Shown piece after piece: positions 26,009-34,112 of a stretch of 43,065 nucleotides of DNA. Source of the stretch: an uncultured Spirochaetales bacterium. Lineage in GTDB: Bacteria > Spirochaetota > Spirochaetia > Sphaerochaetales > Sphaerochaetaceae. A program made the position numbers and the translations under genes. Below the pieces are notes generated by a model. That model ran no database searches. It was given only the letters and a program-made list of their open reading frames with translations, and was not told the DNA's origin. How positions within the stretch are numbered: the stretch's first letter is position 1; each line of letters begins with the position of its first letter. The stretch lies in the NCBI GenBank assembly GCA_949283235.1, contig CASDRY010000014.1, forward strand, positions 1-43,065, read 5' to 3'.

Positions 26009-26707
26009 TCACTTACCAAGATAAGCTTTCTTCACAGCTTCATTGGAAATAAGCTCACTTCCCTTGCCTGAAAGGGTTATTCTTCCAGTCTCCATGACAT
26101 AGCCCACATCAGCAACCTGAAGCGCCATATTAGCATTCTGCTCAACAAGAAGAATGGTGACACCTTCCTTGCTTATCTCCTGAATGATAGAGAAGATATC
26201 GCGGACAATGAGAGGAGCAAGGCCAAGCGAGGGCTCATCCATCATCATTATCTTTGGCCTCGACATCAAAGCCCTTCCGACAGCAAGCATCTGCTGCTCA
26301 CCTCCTGAAAGAGTTCCTCCATACTGCCAGCTTCTTTCCTTCAGTCTGGGAAATAGCGAGTAAACCCAATCAAGATCTTCCTCGATATTATCCTTTCTCA
26401 GATACGCCCCGATTTTGAGATTCTCAAGGACAGTAAGATCAGGGAATATCTTACGACCTTCGGGAACAAGGGTTATTCCACGCTCGACAATGGAGGCAGG
26501 ATCCTTTCCCGTTATATCCTCACCCATGAACTCAATCTTTCCAGAGCGAGGCTTAACAAGACCTGCAATCGTCCTGAGCGTTGTTGACTTTCCAGCTCCA
26601 TTTGCTCCGATAAGGGTAACAATCGTTCCCTCCTGGACACTGAATGAGATATCACGGACAGCCTCAATACCGCCATAATTAACAGAAAGACCTTTTATTT
26701 CAAACAT
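26009..26707 (-). CDS. livF: Branched-chain amino acid ABC transporter ATP-binding protein LivF
   Basis: A 232-residue ABC ATPase, the second nucleotide-binding subunit of the high-affinity branched-chain amino acid importer. Walker A GANGAGKST, signature LSGGEQQM, Walker B IMMMDEPSLGLAP, switch His in ILLVEQN context (Gln before Asn as usual in LivF). I set the start at ATG 26707 (MFEIKGLSVNYGG), overlapping the livG stop by 8 nt with GGGGGTGG upstream; an open frame 9 codons longer lies inside livG. Length is normal. Last gene of the liv operon. Cytoplasmic face of the inner membrane. Confidence 0.95.
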   Translation of the reverse strand: MFEIKGLSVNYGGIEAVRDISFSVQEGTIVTLIGANGAGKSTTLRTIAGLVKPRSGKIEFMGEDITGKDPASIVERGITLVPEGRKIFPDLTVLENLKIGAYLRKDNIEEDLDWVYSLFPRLKERSWQYGGTLSGGEQQMLAVGRALMSRPKIMMMDEPSLGLAPLIVRDIFSIIQEISKEGVTILLVEQNANMALQVADVGYVMETGRITLSGKGSELISNEAVKKAYLGK

Positions 26708-27545
26708 CTTCAGCCACCCCCAGATACGCGTCAATTACTCTCTGATTATTCTGAACCTCTTCCGGAGTACCCTCCGCGATGAGAGAACCGAAATCCAGGA
26801 CATAGATCCTGTCAGAAATGCCCATGACAAGATCCATGTGATGCTCAATCATCAAAACTGTAAGATCGTATCGGTTCTTTATCTCCTTAATGAACGCTGA
26901 AAGCTCCTGTGTTTCCTGCGGATTCATTCCGGCAGCAGGCTCATCAAGAAGCAATAGCTTCGGCCGTGTCGCCAGAGCTCGTGCTATTTCAAGCCTTCTC
27001 TGGAGACCATAAGGAAGACTCGTCGCTTTATCATCCCTATGAGAAAAAAGTCCCTGTTCATCAAGAAGCTTCTCTGTATCCGCCGCCATTCTCTTCTCTT
27101 CCTTCCAGCTGAGACGGAAGACAGAGGAGAAGACATTAGCCTTAGCTCTCACATGCATCGCAGTAAGAACATTCTCGAAGACTGTCATGCTCTTGAATAG
27201 CCTTATATTCTGGAATGTCCTTGCAATTCCAAGCTTTGTTATCTCATCAGGAGTCGGATTCAATATTTTTTCCGAGATGAATTTATCAGCCTCATGCCCT
27301 GCATAGATTTTCTTCATCTTCCCTGTAGGATGGTTTGTTATAATCGGATTCCCATCATAGGAAATCCTGCCATTCGAAGGTTCATACACGCCTGTGATGC
27401 AGTTGAACGCAGTAGTCTTTCCAGCTCCATTAGGACCAATGAGAGCAACTATCTCTCCCTCGCCCACGTGCATTGAAAGGTCGTTAACAGCAACAACGCC
27501 TCCGAACTGCATTGTCACATTCTCAAGCTTCAGAAGATCCTTCAT
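26700..27545 (-). CDS. livG: Branched-chain amino acid ABC transporter ATP-binding protein LivG
   Basis: A 281-residue ABC ATPase, first nucleotide-binding subunit of the Liv importer. Walker A GPNGAGKTTAFN, family segment LGIARTFQNIRLFKSMTVFENVL, signature-region LPYGLQRRLEIARALA (LSYGxQRRLEIARAL in the family), Walker B LLLLDEPAAGMNP, switch His in VLMIEHHMDLVM. A stretch about residues 55-80 (NHPTGKMKKIYAGHEADKF) is longer than in most LivG proteins. It overlaps livM by 4 nt (ATGA) and livF by 8 nt. Confidence 0.95.
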   Translation of the reverse strand: MKDLLKLENVTMQFGGVVAVNDLSMHVGEGEIVALIGPNGAGKTTAFNCITGVYEPSNGRISYDGNPIITNHPTGKMKKIYAGHEADKFISEKILNPTPDEITKLGIARTFQNIRLFKSMTVFENVLTAMHVRAKANVFSSVFRLSWKEEKRMAADTEKLLDEQGLFSHRDDKATSLPYGLQRRLEIARALATRPKLLLLDEPAAGMNPQETQELSAFIKEIKNRYDLTVLMIEHHMDLVMGISDRIYVLDFGSLIAEGTPEEVQNNQRVIDAYLGVAEDV

Positions 27546-28654
27546 TTAGCCACCCCCTTCTTCTTGCGGATTCCTTTCATGAAATTCTTCAATCTTTCAT
27601 AGGAAAGCTCCTTGTCACCCATGATTCCCCTGGAGAAGAAGAGAACTATAATCATGATGATCACAGAGAATACAAGCTTTCTGAAACCGGAGCGGAAAAG
27701 TTCCGGAGCGTTGATACCAAGGAAATGTCCCATATCAAGGCCACGGAGCCACCACTCTGAAAGGGCTATATAAAGAAATGAAGCAATGCAGGATCCGGAA
27801 ATTGATCCGATACCTCCGATAACGACTATAAGAAGAATCTCATATGTCATCATCGACTCAAACTGCTGGGCCTGAACCGTGTACTGGAAAGCCGCGAGAA
27901 GCGCTCCAGAGACTCCAGCGAAGAACGAGGAGATAACAAATGAAAGCTCCTTATGCTTGAAAAGATTTATTCCCATAGCCTCTGCAGCTGTCTCATCATC
28001 CCTTATAGCCTTGAAAGCTCTTCCATAGGATGAGTTAATAAGCAGCACGATGAGAAGAATACAGACTCCAGCCACTATGAAGACAAAGAGTGTCGGAGGA
28101 AAAGGAATATCGGTAAAAGGCAGTGTTATCCTGGAAAGATCCTTATACTCTCTCAGAAGATTAGCTCCATTCGTCAAAGGGCCAAGCACATCCCACTGGA
28201 AGATTGCCCTTATGATCTCTGCAAAGCCCAGCGTTGCGATTGCAAGATAATCTGATTTAAGCCTGAGAACAGGAAGTCCTATCAGGAAAGCGAAGAACGC
28301 AGCTACAAGACCTGCGGCAATAAGACCGACAAGCGCTCCTGTATCGAATCCGACTATGCATTCATAGTATCGATAAACCCTTTCAGATTGCTTAACGCTT
28401 ACAGGCATCGTGAAGATTGCATATGTGTATGCGCCAAGGAGCATGAAGCCTGCCTGCCCCAGAGAAAAGAGTCCTGTGAAACCATTGAGGAGGTTCATAG
28501 AGACAGCTACAAGGGAATAGATTGCTCCCTTTCTGAGAACAGTGAAGAGAATATTCGTCGGACGCAGTGTGAATTCAAGGATGAGTATCACGAGATAGAC
28601 AACGGCAATTGCTACGAAGATTCTTATAAGATGATTTCTTTTTGCTCTATCCAT
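27542..28654 (-). CDS. livM: Branched-chain amino acid ABC transporter permease LivM
   Basis: A 370-residue inner-membrane permease with about eight to ten hydrophobic helices (for example IFVAIAVVYLVILILEF, FVFIVAGVCILLIVLLI). Family motifs: MNLLNGFTGLFSLGQAGFMLLGAY near the start, AIRDDETAAEAMGINLFKHKELSF in the cytoplasmic coupling loop, and VIGGIGSISGS towards the end. Start ATG with GAGGAGG. It lies 9 nt after livH. Pairs with LivH to form the channel. Confidence 0.95.
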   Translation of the reverse strand: MDRAKRNHLIRIFVAIAVVYLVILILEFTLRPTNILFTVLRKGAIYSLVAVSMNLLNGFTGLFSLGQAGFMLLGAYTYAIFTMPVSVKQSERVYRYYECIVGFDTGALVGLIAAGLVAAFFAFLIGLPVLRLKSDYLAIATLGFAEIIRAIFQWDVLGPLTNGANLLREYKDLSRITLPFTDIPFPPTLFVFIVAGVCILLIVLLINSSYGRAFKAIRDDETAAEAMGINLFKHKELSFVISSFFAGVSGALLAAFQYTVQAQQFESMMTYEILLIVVIGGIGSISGSCIASFLYIALSEWWLRGLDMGHFLGINAPELFRSGFRKLVFSVIIMIIVLFFSRGIMGDKELSYERLKNFMKGIRKKKGVAK

Positions 28655-28663
28655 ACCGCCTCC

Positions 28664-29578
28664 TCAGACTTTATCAACAGCTTTCTCACCGAAAAGGCCA
28701 GTTGGCTTAACGATGAGTATCACGATAAGGAATGCGAACGTGAAAGCATCGGAGAATGTCGTCCACCCCGAACCTGGAATTCCGAATATAGAAGCTCCAC
28801 CCTTGATGATATTTTCGCATATTCCGATTATGAAGGCTCCAATGACCGCTCCCGGAATTGACCCGATACCACCGAATACTGCCGCAACAAATGCTTTCAG
28901 ACCAGGCATAGATCCGCTTGTGGGGGTTACAGATGCATAGTTCGTGAAGTACAGGAGGGAAGCAACTGCTGCAAGAAGAGAACCAATCATGAAGGTTATC
29001 GAGATAACGCGGTTGATCCTTATACCCATGAGCTGGCTGGTCTCGAAATCCCTCGAGACAGCTCTCATAGCCATTCCTATCTTTGTGTGTTTGATAAGAA
29101 GCGTAAGAAGAACAACAAGGATAACTGTCAGCACAGGTGTGACTATCGTGACGACTCTTGTGGATGCTCCCCATATGACAACTGAATCGGAAAGGACAGA
29201 AAGCGCAGGATAAACCTTTGCAAGACCTCCAGTGAAATACAGAGCCGCGTTCTGCAGAAGATATGACACACCTATAGCGCTGATCATTACCGACATTCTC
29301 GGAGCACTTCTGAGTGGACGATAAGCAACTCTTTCTATTATAAATCCAAGTGCCACTGTAAGGATGAGCACAAGCGGAACAGATATCACGAAAGGCAGGG
29401 AGGCGGATAGATATACCATGATAAGTCCGGCGCACATGAAAACATCTCCATGAGCGAAATTTATCAGTCTCAGAATGCCATATACCATCGTGTAACCGAT
29501 AGCTATAAGCGCATACTGGCCTCCAACTGATATTCCGGAAAGGAAATAAGATAGATTCTGGTGAAAGAATTCAGCCAT
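28664..29578 (-). CDS. livH: Branched-chain amino acid ABC transporter permease LivH
   Basis: A 304-residue inner-membrane permease of usual length. It begins SYFLSGISVGGQYALIAIGYTMVYGILRLINFAHGDVFM, the LivH signature, and has the coupling segment GMAMRAVSRDFETSQLMGIRINRVI and AVFGGIGSIPGAVIGAFIIGI. AGGAG precedes the ATG. It is separated from livJ by 64 nt containing a 9-bp hairpin, so its level may be lower than that of the binding protein. Confidence 0.95.
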   Translation of the reverse strand: MAEFFHQNLSYFLSGISVGGQYALIAIGYTMVYGILRLINFAHGDVFMCAGLIMVYLSASLPFVISVPLVLILTVALGFIIERVAYRPLRSAPRMSVMISAIGVSYLLQNAALYFTGGLAKVYPALSVLSDSVVIWGASTRVVTIVTPVLTVILVVLLTLLIKHTKIGMAMRAVSRDFETSQLMGIRINRVISITFMIGSLLAAVASLLYFTNYASVTPTSGSMPGLKAFVAAVFGGIGSIPGAVIGAFIIGICENIIKGGASIFGIPGSGWTTFSDAFTFAFLIVILIVKPTGLFGEKAVDKV

Positions 29579-29600
29579 TAACTACTCCTGAAAGAGAATA

Positions 29601-29623
29601 TGCGGCAGGAAAGCCCTGCCGCA
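29601..29623 (-). repeat. Intercistronic hairpin between livJ and livH
   Basis: TGCGGCAGG and CCTGCCGCA pair (9 bp) around a 5-base loop in the minus-strand transcript, 20 nt after the livJ stop. No T-run follows. Like the mglB-mglA hairpin, it likely stabilises the binding-protein message or causes partial termination. Confidence 0.6.
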
Positions 29624-29642
29624 GGATTGAATCAAGCTATCA

Positions 29643-30815
29643 TTACTCGACGACTACAGCAGGAAGGGCATCCCATCCACCTGTCTCGGTATTCGCATGC
29701 TTTACATATACAGTGTTGCGGATTGCATCTCCGTTTACCTGCTCAAGCGCAATATGTCCTGTAACACCATCAATCTCAGTTGACCAGATAGCTTCCATGA
29801 CATCCGCAGGATCTTTGCTTCCCGCATTCTGAATAGCCTGAAGAGCGAAGTAATATGCGTCATAACCCATAGCTGTAACAGCAGCAACTGTGTCGTCCCC
29901 GCCATTATTTGAAAGACGTGTAGAATCCGCGTTTACCCATTCCTTGAAACCAGCATCGAACTCAGGATTAGCTCCTTCTGGGTAGAATGTAGTTACTGTG
30001 ACATCAACATCAGTACCCTTTGCAGCCTGAAGAATAACGTTCGAGTCCCAGGTGTCGCCTGCAAGGATAGGCATTCCAAGGCCCTGGCTCTGAGCCTGGT
30101 TGATGATAAGCTGAGCAGCTTCTGTGGAAACAGGAGAGAAGAATACTTCGCAGCCACTATTCTTAGCGTTCGCAATATATGATGTGAAGTCGCTATTTCC
30201 ATCAGGGAATGTCTCTGAGACAACCTCTCCGCCAAGTGATGTGAAGCGCTCGATGAAGTAATTCACGAGACCGCCAGAGTAATCATCACCAAGCTTTGCA
30301 AGGCAGTATACCTTTCTCGCTCCAAGTGTGTCATAAGCATAATTTGCAAGAACAGTTCCCTGGAAAGGATCAAGATAGCAGATGCGGAAATAGTGGGTAT
30401 TACCTTCAGTCACCTGAGGGTTTGTACAGGTAATGCCAATTGCAGGAACACCTGCGATGCGGAATGTATCGCTTCCCGCAATCGATACTCCGGAACCATA
30501 GGAACCGAGGACAACGGAAACATCAGCATTTACAAGAGTAGCTGCAGCTGTAGCGGCTCTATCATTGGAGCTCTCATTATCTGCGACAACGAGCTCTACA
30601 GAATACTCAGTGTCCCCGATCATTACGGTAGGAGTAAGATAGTTGGCATACTGGATACCAAGGGTCTCCTGCTTTCCACCAGCACCATTGTCTCCTGAAG
30701 CTGGTTCAAAAACTCCGATCTTAACGACAGTGGAGTCATCTTCTCCCGAACCGCCAGCAAAGAGCATAGCAGTGCAGCAAAGCAGTGCAAGAACAAAGAG
30801 CAGTTTCTTCTTCAA
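29643..30815 (-). CDS. livJ: Branched-chain amino acid-binding protein LivJ
   Basis: A 390-residue exported binding protein of the Peripla_BP_6 family. Signal peptide MKKKLLFVLALLCCTAMLFAG; the two Cys at 13-14 make a lipid anchor possible but no standard lipobox is seen. The mature protein starts VVKIGVFEPASGDNGAGGKQETLGIQYANYL, then VELVVADNESSNDRAATAAATLVNADVSVVLGSYGSG and VPAIGITCTNPQVTEG, all typical. The start codon is TTG at 30815, set by GGGAGGAG just upstream; a 7-bp hairpin abuts that Shine-Dalgarno. First gene of livJHMGF. Confidence 0.94.
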   Translation of the reverse strand: MKKKLLFVLALLCCTAMLFAGGSGEDDSTVVKIGVFEPASGDNGAGGKQETLGIQYANYLTPTVMIGDTEYSVELVVADNESSNDRAATAAATLVNADVSVVLGSYGSGVSIAGSDTFRIAGVPAIGITCTNPQVTEGNTHYFRICYLDPFQGTVLANYAYDTLGARKVYCLAKLGDDYSGGLVNYFIERFTSLGGEVVSETFPDGNSDFTSYIANAKNSGCEVFFSPVSTEAAQLIINQAQSQGLGMPILAGDTWDSNVILQAAKGTDVDVTVTTFYPEGANPEFDAGFKEWVNADSTRLSNNGGDDTVAAVTAMGYDAYYFALQAIQNAGSKDPADVMEAIWSTEIDGVTGHIALEQVNGDAIRNTVYVKHANTETGGWDALPAVVVE

Positions 30816-30829
30816 TTTTCTCCTCCCTC

Positions 30830-30845
30830 GGGTAATTCATTACCC
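30830..30845 (-). promoter_or_regulatory. Leader hairpin abutting the livJ Shine-Dalgarno
   Basis: GGGTAAT, GA, ATTACCC: a perfect 7-bp dyad ending directly at the GAGGGAGGAG Shine-Dalgarno of livJ. As RNA it needs a slightly larger loop (5-6 bp stem). Third case of this arrangement in the window. Confidence 0.5.
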
Positions 30846-30885
30846 CCAGTGATGATGAGCGAATCAAAATCGCCTTATTGGGCAT

Positions 30886-30914
30886 ATGATACATGCAAGA
30901 GATATTTATGTGAA
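30886..30914 (-). promoter_or_regulatory. liv operon promoter
   Basis: -35 TTCACA (30914-30909), 17-base spacer, -10 TATCAT (30891-30886): five of six consensus bases in each box. Leader of about 65 nt before the TTG of livJ. Confidence 0.65.
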
Positions 30915-30970
30915 TAATCAAATGCATGAATATGCAGATTTTTTGCAGTTTTCTGAATACACACTGCGAA

Positions 30971-30998
30971 TTACACCCAATCCCCTTTGTGCTATACT
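30971..30998 (+). promoter_or_regulatory. Promoter giving a leaderless mRNA (31005 gene)
   Basis: -35 TTACAC (30971-30976), 16-base spacer, -10 TATACT (30993-30998), then 6 nt (CATCAC) to the ATG at 31005. No Shine-Dalgarno is present. Confidence 0.6.
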
Positions 30999-31004
30999 CA
31001 TCAC

Positions 31005-31193
31005 ATGGACAGAATAGCCAGGATTATTTTCATAGTTTCTTCGCTCCTCCTCGCTGCAGAGCTTGGAGTTATGCTTGTTTCAATACTTTCAACGCCTCTT
31101 TCGGATATGTACCTAAGGGTGTGGGGGATAGCTGTACTGATCACAATCTGCATTGCAGTTTTCAGCTTCTTCAGGAAAAGGAAGGGTGAGTGA
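31005..31193 (+). CDS. Small two-helix membrane protein
   Basis: A 62-residue protein with two predicted membrane helices (IARIIFIVSSLLLAAELGVMLVSIL and VWGIAVLITICIAVFSFF) and a basic tail FRKRKGE. The chosen ATG has no Shine-Dalgarno, but a promoter -10 box lies 6 nt before it, so a leaderless mRNA is predicted. Its stop overlaps the start of the REC/PPDK-like gene (TGATG), so the two are coupled. It could be a membrane partner or anchor for that protein. No family recognised. Confidence 0.7.
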   Translation: MDRIARIIFIVSSLLLAAELGVMLVSILSTPLSDMYLRVWGIAVLITICIAVFSFFRKRKGE

Positions 31194-34111
31194 TGTATCT
31201 CCTCGACCAGACATGGCTTCCATTCGCGAATCTGATGCTTCGCCATGTTTACAGCGTGCTTCTCATCTGCTCTGATTACGACAGATTCATGCTAGAGGAA
31301 GATGGAAGGGTTGAGGAAGAATTATACAAGGAATACACAGCACTAGGTCTTTCAAGCCCTCCTAAGATTTCCCATGTCTCCAACGAGGAAGCGGCTTTAA
31401 GCCTGATAGACAAACAGCCATTCGATCTTGTCATATCGATGCTTGATCTCGGAACAGACAGGGTTGAGGGGCTTGCGAAGGCTATAAAAGAAAAGAAACC
31501 TGAGATGCCGGTTATAGCGCTCTCCCCTTCTCCCGACCACAGAAAGGCAAAAGAACTCAGAGGAGAAAACTGCCCTTATATAGATTATCTGTTTTACTGG
31601 CAAGGCAACCCTGCCCTCTTCCTTGCAATGGTCAAGCTCATTGAGGACAGGATGAATGTGAAACATGACACAACAGAAGCCGATGTCCAGGTAATAATAC
31701 TGGTTGAGGATTCTGTAAGATTCATCTCCGCATACCTTCCAGAGATGTATATGTGCCTTATAAGACAGAACAGGCTGTCTATTCTGGAAGCCCTCAATGA
31801 CTGGGGAAAAACTCTCAGGATGAGGGGGCGTCCTAAGATTCTCCTTGCCACAGACTATAACGAGGCATTGGAGCTTTATCTGGAATATCGTTCAAACATC
31901 CTTGGAGTTATAACAGATATAAACTTTCCATCTGACGAGGGAACTGAGGACTCAGGATTAAGACTCTCGGAAGCGATAAAAAAAGACAACCCTGAAGTTC
32001 CGATTCTTATTCAGAGCACTGAAATCGAGAACAGAAAAGATGCTGAGAAGCTTGGCGCAGATTTTCTATGGAAGCTCTCTCCGACACTCTTGCAGGAACT
32101 TGAGAAGCATTTCCTTAAATACTACAACTTTGGACCTTTTATCTTCATAGATCCTGAAACAGGGAAGGAAATTGCAAGAGCAAATACGATGAAGGAAGTA
32201 CAGGAGACGCTTAAGGATCTCCCGCTTGCATCGTTCCGCTACCACTCAAAAAGAAATGATTTCTCAAGGTGGCTCAGAGCCCAGTCCTTATACATGCTTG
32301 CCAAACGTATAAAGAACATCAATCTCGATACCGGCCTAAGTGATCAGGAAGTAAGGGATCTTCTCTATACCACAATAAAAGAATACAGGAGCGAACGCAC
32401 AAGAGGTGTAATAGCGGCATTCTCAGAGGATTCATATGATGAGACTGTGCTCTTTGCCAGAATCGGGAACGGATCGCTGGGAGGAAAAGGAAGAGGACTT
32501 GCCTTCATCGCAATGGAGATGAGAGCAAATGACATACGCTCACGCTACCCTTCCGTTTATCTATCGATACCAAGAACGATAGTAATAACAACGGAGCTCT
32601 TCGATACTTTCATGGAACTCAACGCTCTCAGCTTCCAGGATTTTCAGGACATGGAGGACAGTGAGATACTCAAGGTCTTTCTAAGCGGGAAGATGCCTGA
32701 AAGTCTTATACAGAATCTGAAAGCTGTACTGAAGATCATAACAAAGCCGCTTTCTATACGCTCCTCATCCCTTCTCGAGGACTCGCACTTCCAACCCTTT
32801 GCAGGTGTCTACCAGACAACAATGATCTCCAACAGGGGAAATGATGAAGAGAGACTTGAAGAGCTTGTCAAATCGATAAAAACTGTCTGGGCATCAACAT
32901 ATTTCAGCACAGCGAGAGAGTATCTCAAAAGCACTCTTCATAATCCTGATGAAGAGAAGATGGCTGTGATAATCCAGCAGGTAACAGGATCGGAGCATGG
33001 AGATTACTGGTATCCGAATATATCTGGAGTAGCAAGATCTCTTAACTACTACCCTATTCCTGGACAGAAATCAGAGGATGGGGTCGGGATGCTTTCATTC
33101 GGGCTTGGCAAGACAATAGTCGATGAGGGGACCGCCCTAAGATTCTGCCCCGCAAAACCAAGAATGCCATCGGATTCACTTACTGGAGAGTCTTCCGTCC
33201 AGGATCTTTTCTACGCACTCTCATTGAAGAATAGATTCGATCCTGAAAGCAATTCAGACAATCTCGTCCAGCTTCCTATTGAGGATGAGATAAAGAAATA
33301 CCCAAAGGCTTTCAGGGGAATCGCTTCTACGCTTGATCCATACACAGGAATGCTCTCAGAGTCTATACGCGCAGAGGGCATGAAGATGCTTACATTCAAT
33401 GGAGTATTGAAGTATGAGACCATTCCGCTTGCACATATAATCGATGATATGCTGAAGCTTGGCACAAGCGCGATGGCAGAACCTGTTGAGATTGAGTTCG
33501 CTGTGAATATCGAGCATGGGGAACGTCCAGATTTCTCAATTCTCCAGATAAGACCGATTTCAGGAACAAGCGGCTATACAGATATCCCCATAACCAAGGC
33601 GGAGAAAGACAACGCACTGATCTATGCCAGGAAAGTAATGGGAAATGGCATCGTTGAGGATATAAGGGAGATTGTCACGATAAAACCGGAAGTTTTCGAC
33701 AGAAGCAAGATGGTTGAGATGGCAAGGGAGCTTGAGATTATAAACAAGCAGACAGAAGGCTTCTATGTACTTATCGCAGCAGGACGCTTGGGTTCTTCTG
33801 ACAGATGGCTTGGCATTCCATGCACTTGGTCCCAGATATCAAAAGCACATGTAATAGTCGAAACCGGATTGAAGGAACTGCAAGTAGAGCCAAGCCAGGG
33901 AACTCATTTTTTCCAGAATATGACATCCCTTGGTTGTATCTATCTCACTATAAATCCGATGTATAACGATGGAATCTTCCGCTATGAGGATATAGAAAAA
34001 CTTCCGCATACTTTCGAAACTGAGCATTTTCTATGCGTCAGATCCGAGAAGCCTCTTATAATAAAGGCTAATGGACTCGACAGCGAGGCTGTAATTAAGG
34101 AGGACATCTGA
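31193..34111 (+). CDS. REC-REC protein with pyruvate-phosphate-dikinase N-terminal (ATP-grasp) domain
   Basis: A 972-residue protein. Residues about 18-160 and 165-315 are two receiver-like domains; the second keeps a candidate phospho-Asp (GVITDINFP) and Lys (LWKLSP), the first looks degenerate. A linker (ASFRYHSKRNDFSRWLRAQSLYMLA) leads to a PEP synthase/PPDK N-terminal ATP-binding domain, about 425-800: GNGSLGGKGRGLAF, SIRSSSLLEDSHFQPFAGVYQT, ISGVARSLNYYPI and FSILQIRPI. The swivelling phosphohistidine domain and the PEP-binding barrel of real PEP synthase/PPDK are absent; instead there is a conserved-looking tail (YVLIAAGRLGSSDRWLGIP, EPSQGTHFFQNMTS). Start ATG after GGAAGGG. Similar proteins are often annotated as PEP synthase; a regulatory kinase or ligase role is more likely. 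Cytoplasmic. Confidence 0.85.
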   Translation: MYLLDQTWLPFANLMLRHVYSVLLICSDYDRFMLEEDGRVEEELYKEYTALGLSSPPKISHVSNEEAALSLIDKQPFDLVISMLDLGTDRVEGLAKAIKEKKPEMPVIALSPSPDHRKAKELRGENCPYIDYLFYWQGNPALFLAMVKLIEDRMNVKHDTTEADVQVIILVEDSVRFISAYLPEMYMCLIRQNRLSILEALNDWGKTLRMRGRPKILLATDYNEALELYLEYRSNILGVITDINFPSDEGTEDSGLRLSEAIKKDNPEVPILIQSTEIENRKDAEKLGADFLWKLSPTLLQELEKHFLKYYNFGPFIFIDPETGKEIARANTMKEVQETLKDLPLASFRYHSKRNDFSRWLRAQSLYMLAKRIKNINLDTGLSDQEVRDLLYTTIKEYRSERTRGVIAAFSEDSYDETVLFARIGNGSLGGKGRGLAFIAMEMRANDIRSRYPSVYLSIPRTIVITTELFDTFMELNALSFQDFQDMEDSEILKVFLSGKMPESLIQNLKAVLKIITKPLSIRSSSLLEDSHFQPFAGVYQTTMISNRGNDEERLEELVKSIKTVWASTYFSTAREYLKSTLHNPDEEKMAVIIQQVTGSEHGDYWYPNISGVARSLNYYPIPGQKSEDGVGMLSFGLGKTIVDEGTALRFCPAKPRMPSDSLTGESSVQDLFYALSLKNRFDPESNSDNLVQLPIEDEIKKYPKAFRGIASTLDPYTGMLSESIRAEGMKMLTFNGVLKYETIPLAHIIDDMLKLGTSAMAEPVEIEFAVNIEHGERPDFSILQIRPISGTSGYTDIPITKAEKDNALIYARKVMGNGIVEDIREIVTIKPEVFDRSKMVEMARELEIINKQTEGFYVLIAAGRLGSSDRWLGIPCTWSQISKAHVIVETGLKELQVEPSQGTHFFQNMTSLGCIYLTINPMYNDGIFRYEDIEKLPHTFETEHFLCVRSEKPLIIKANGLDSEAVIKEDI

Positions 34112-34112
34112 A

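Noticed and set aside
28707..29435. 242-codon frame within livH in another frame of the same strand
   Set aside because: Shadow of livH, rich in Ser, Cys and His with no family resemblance.
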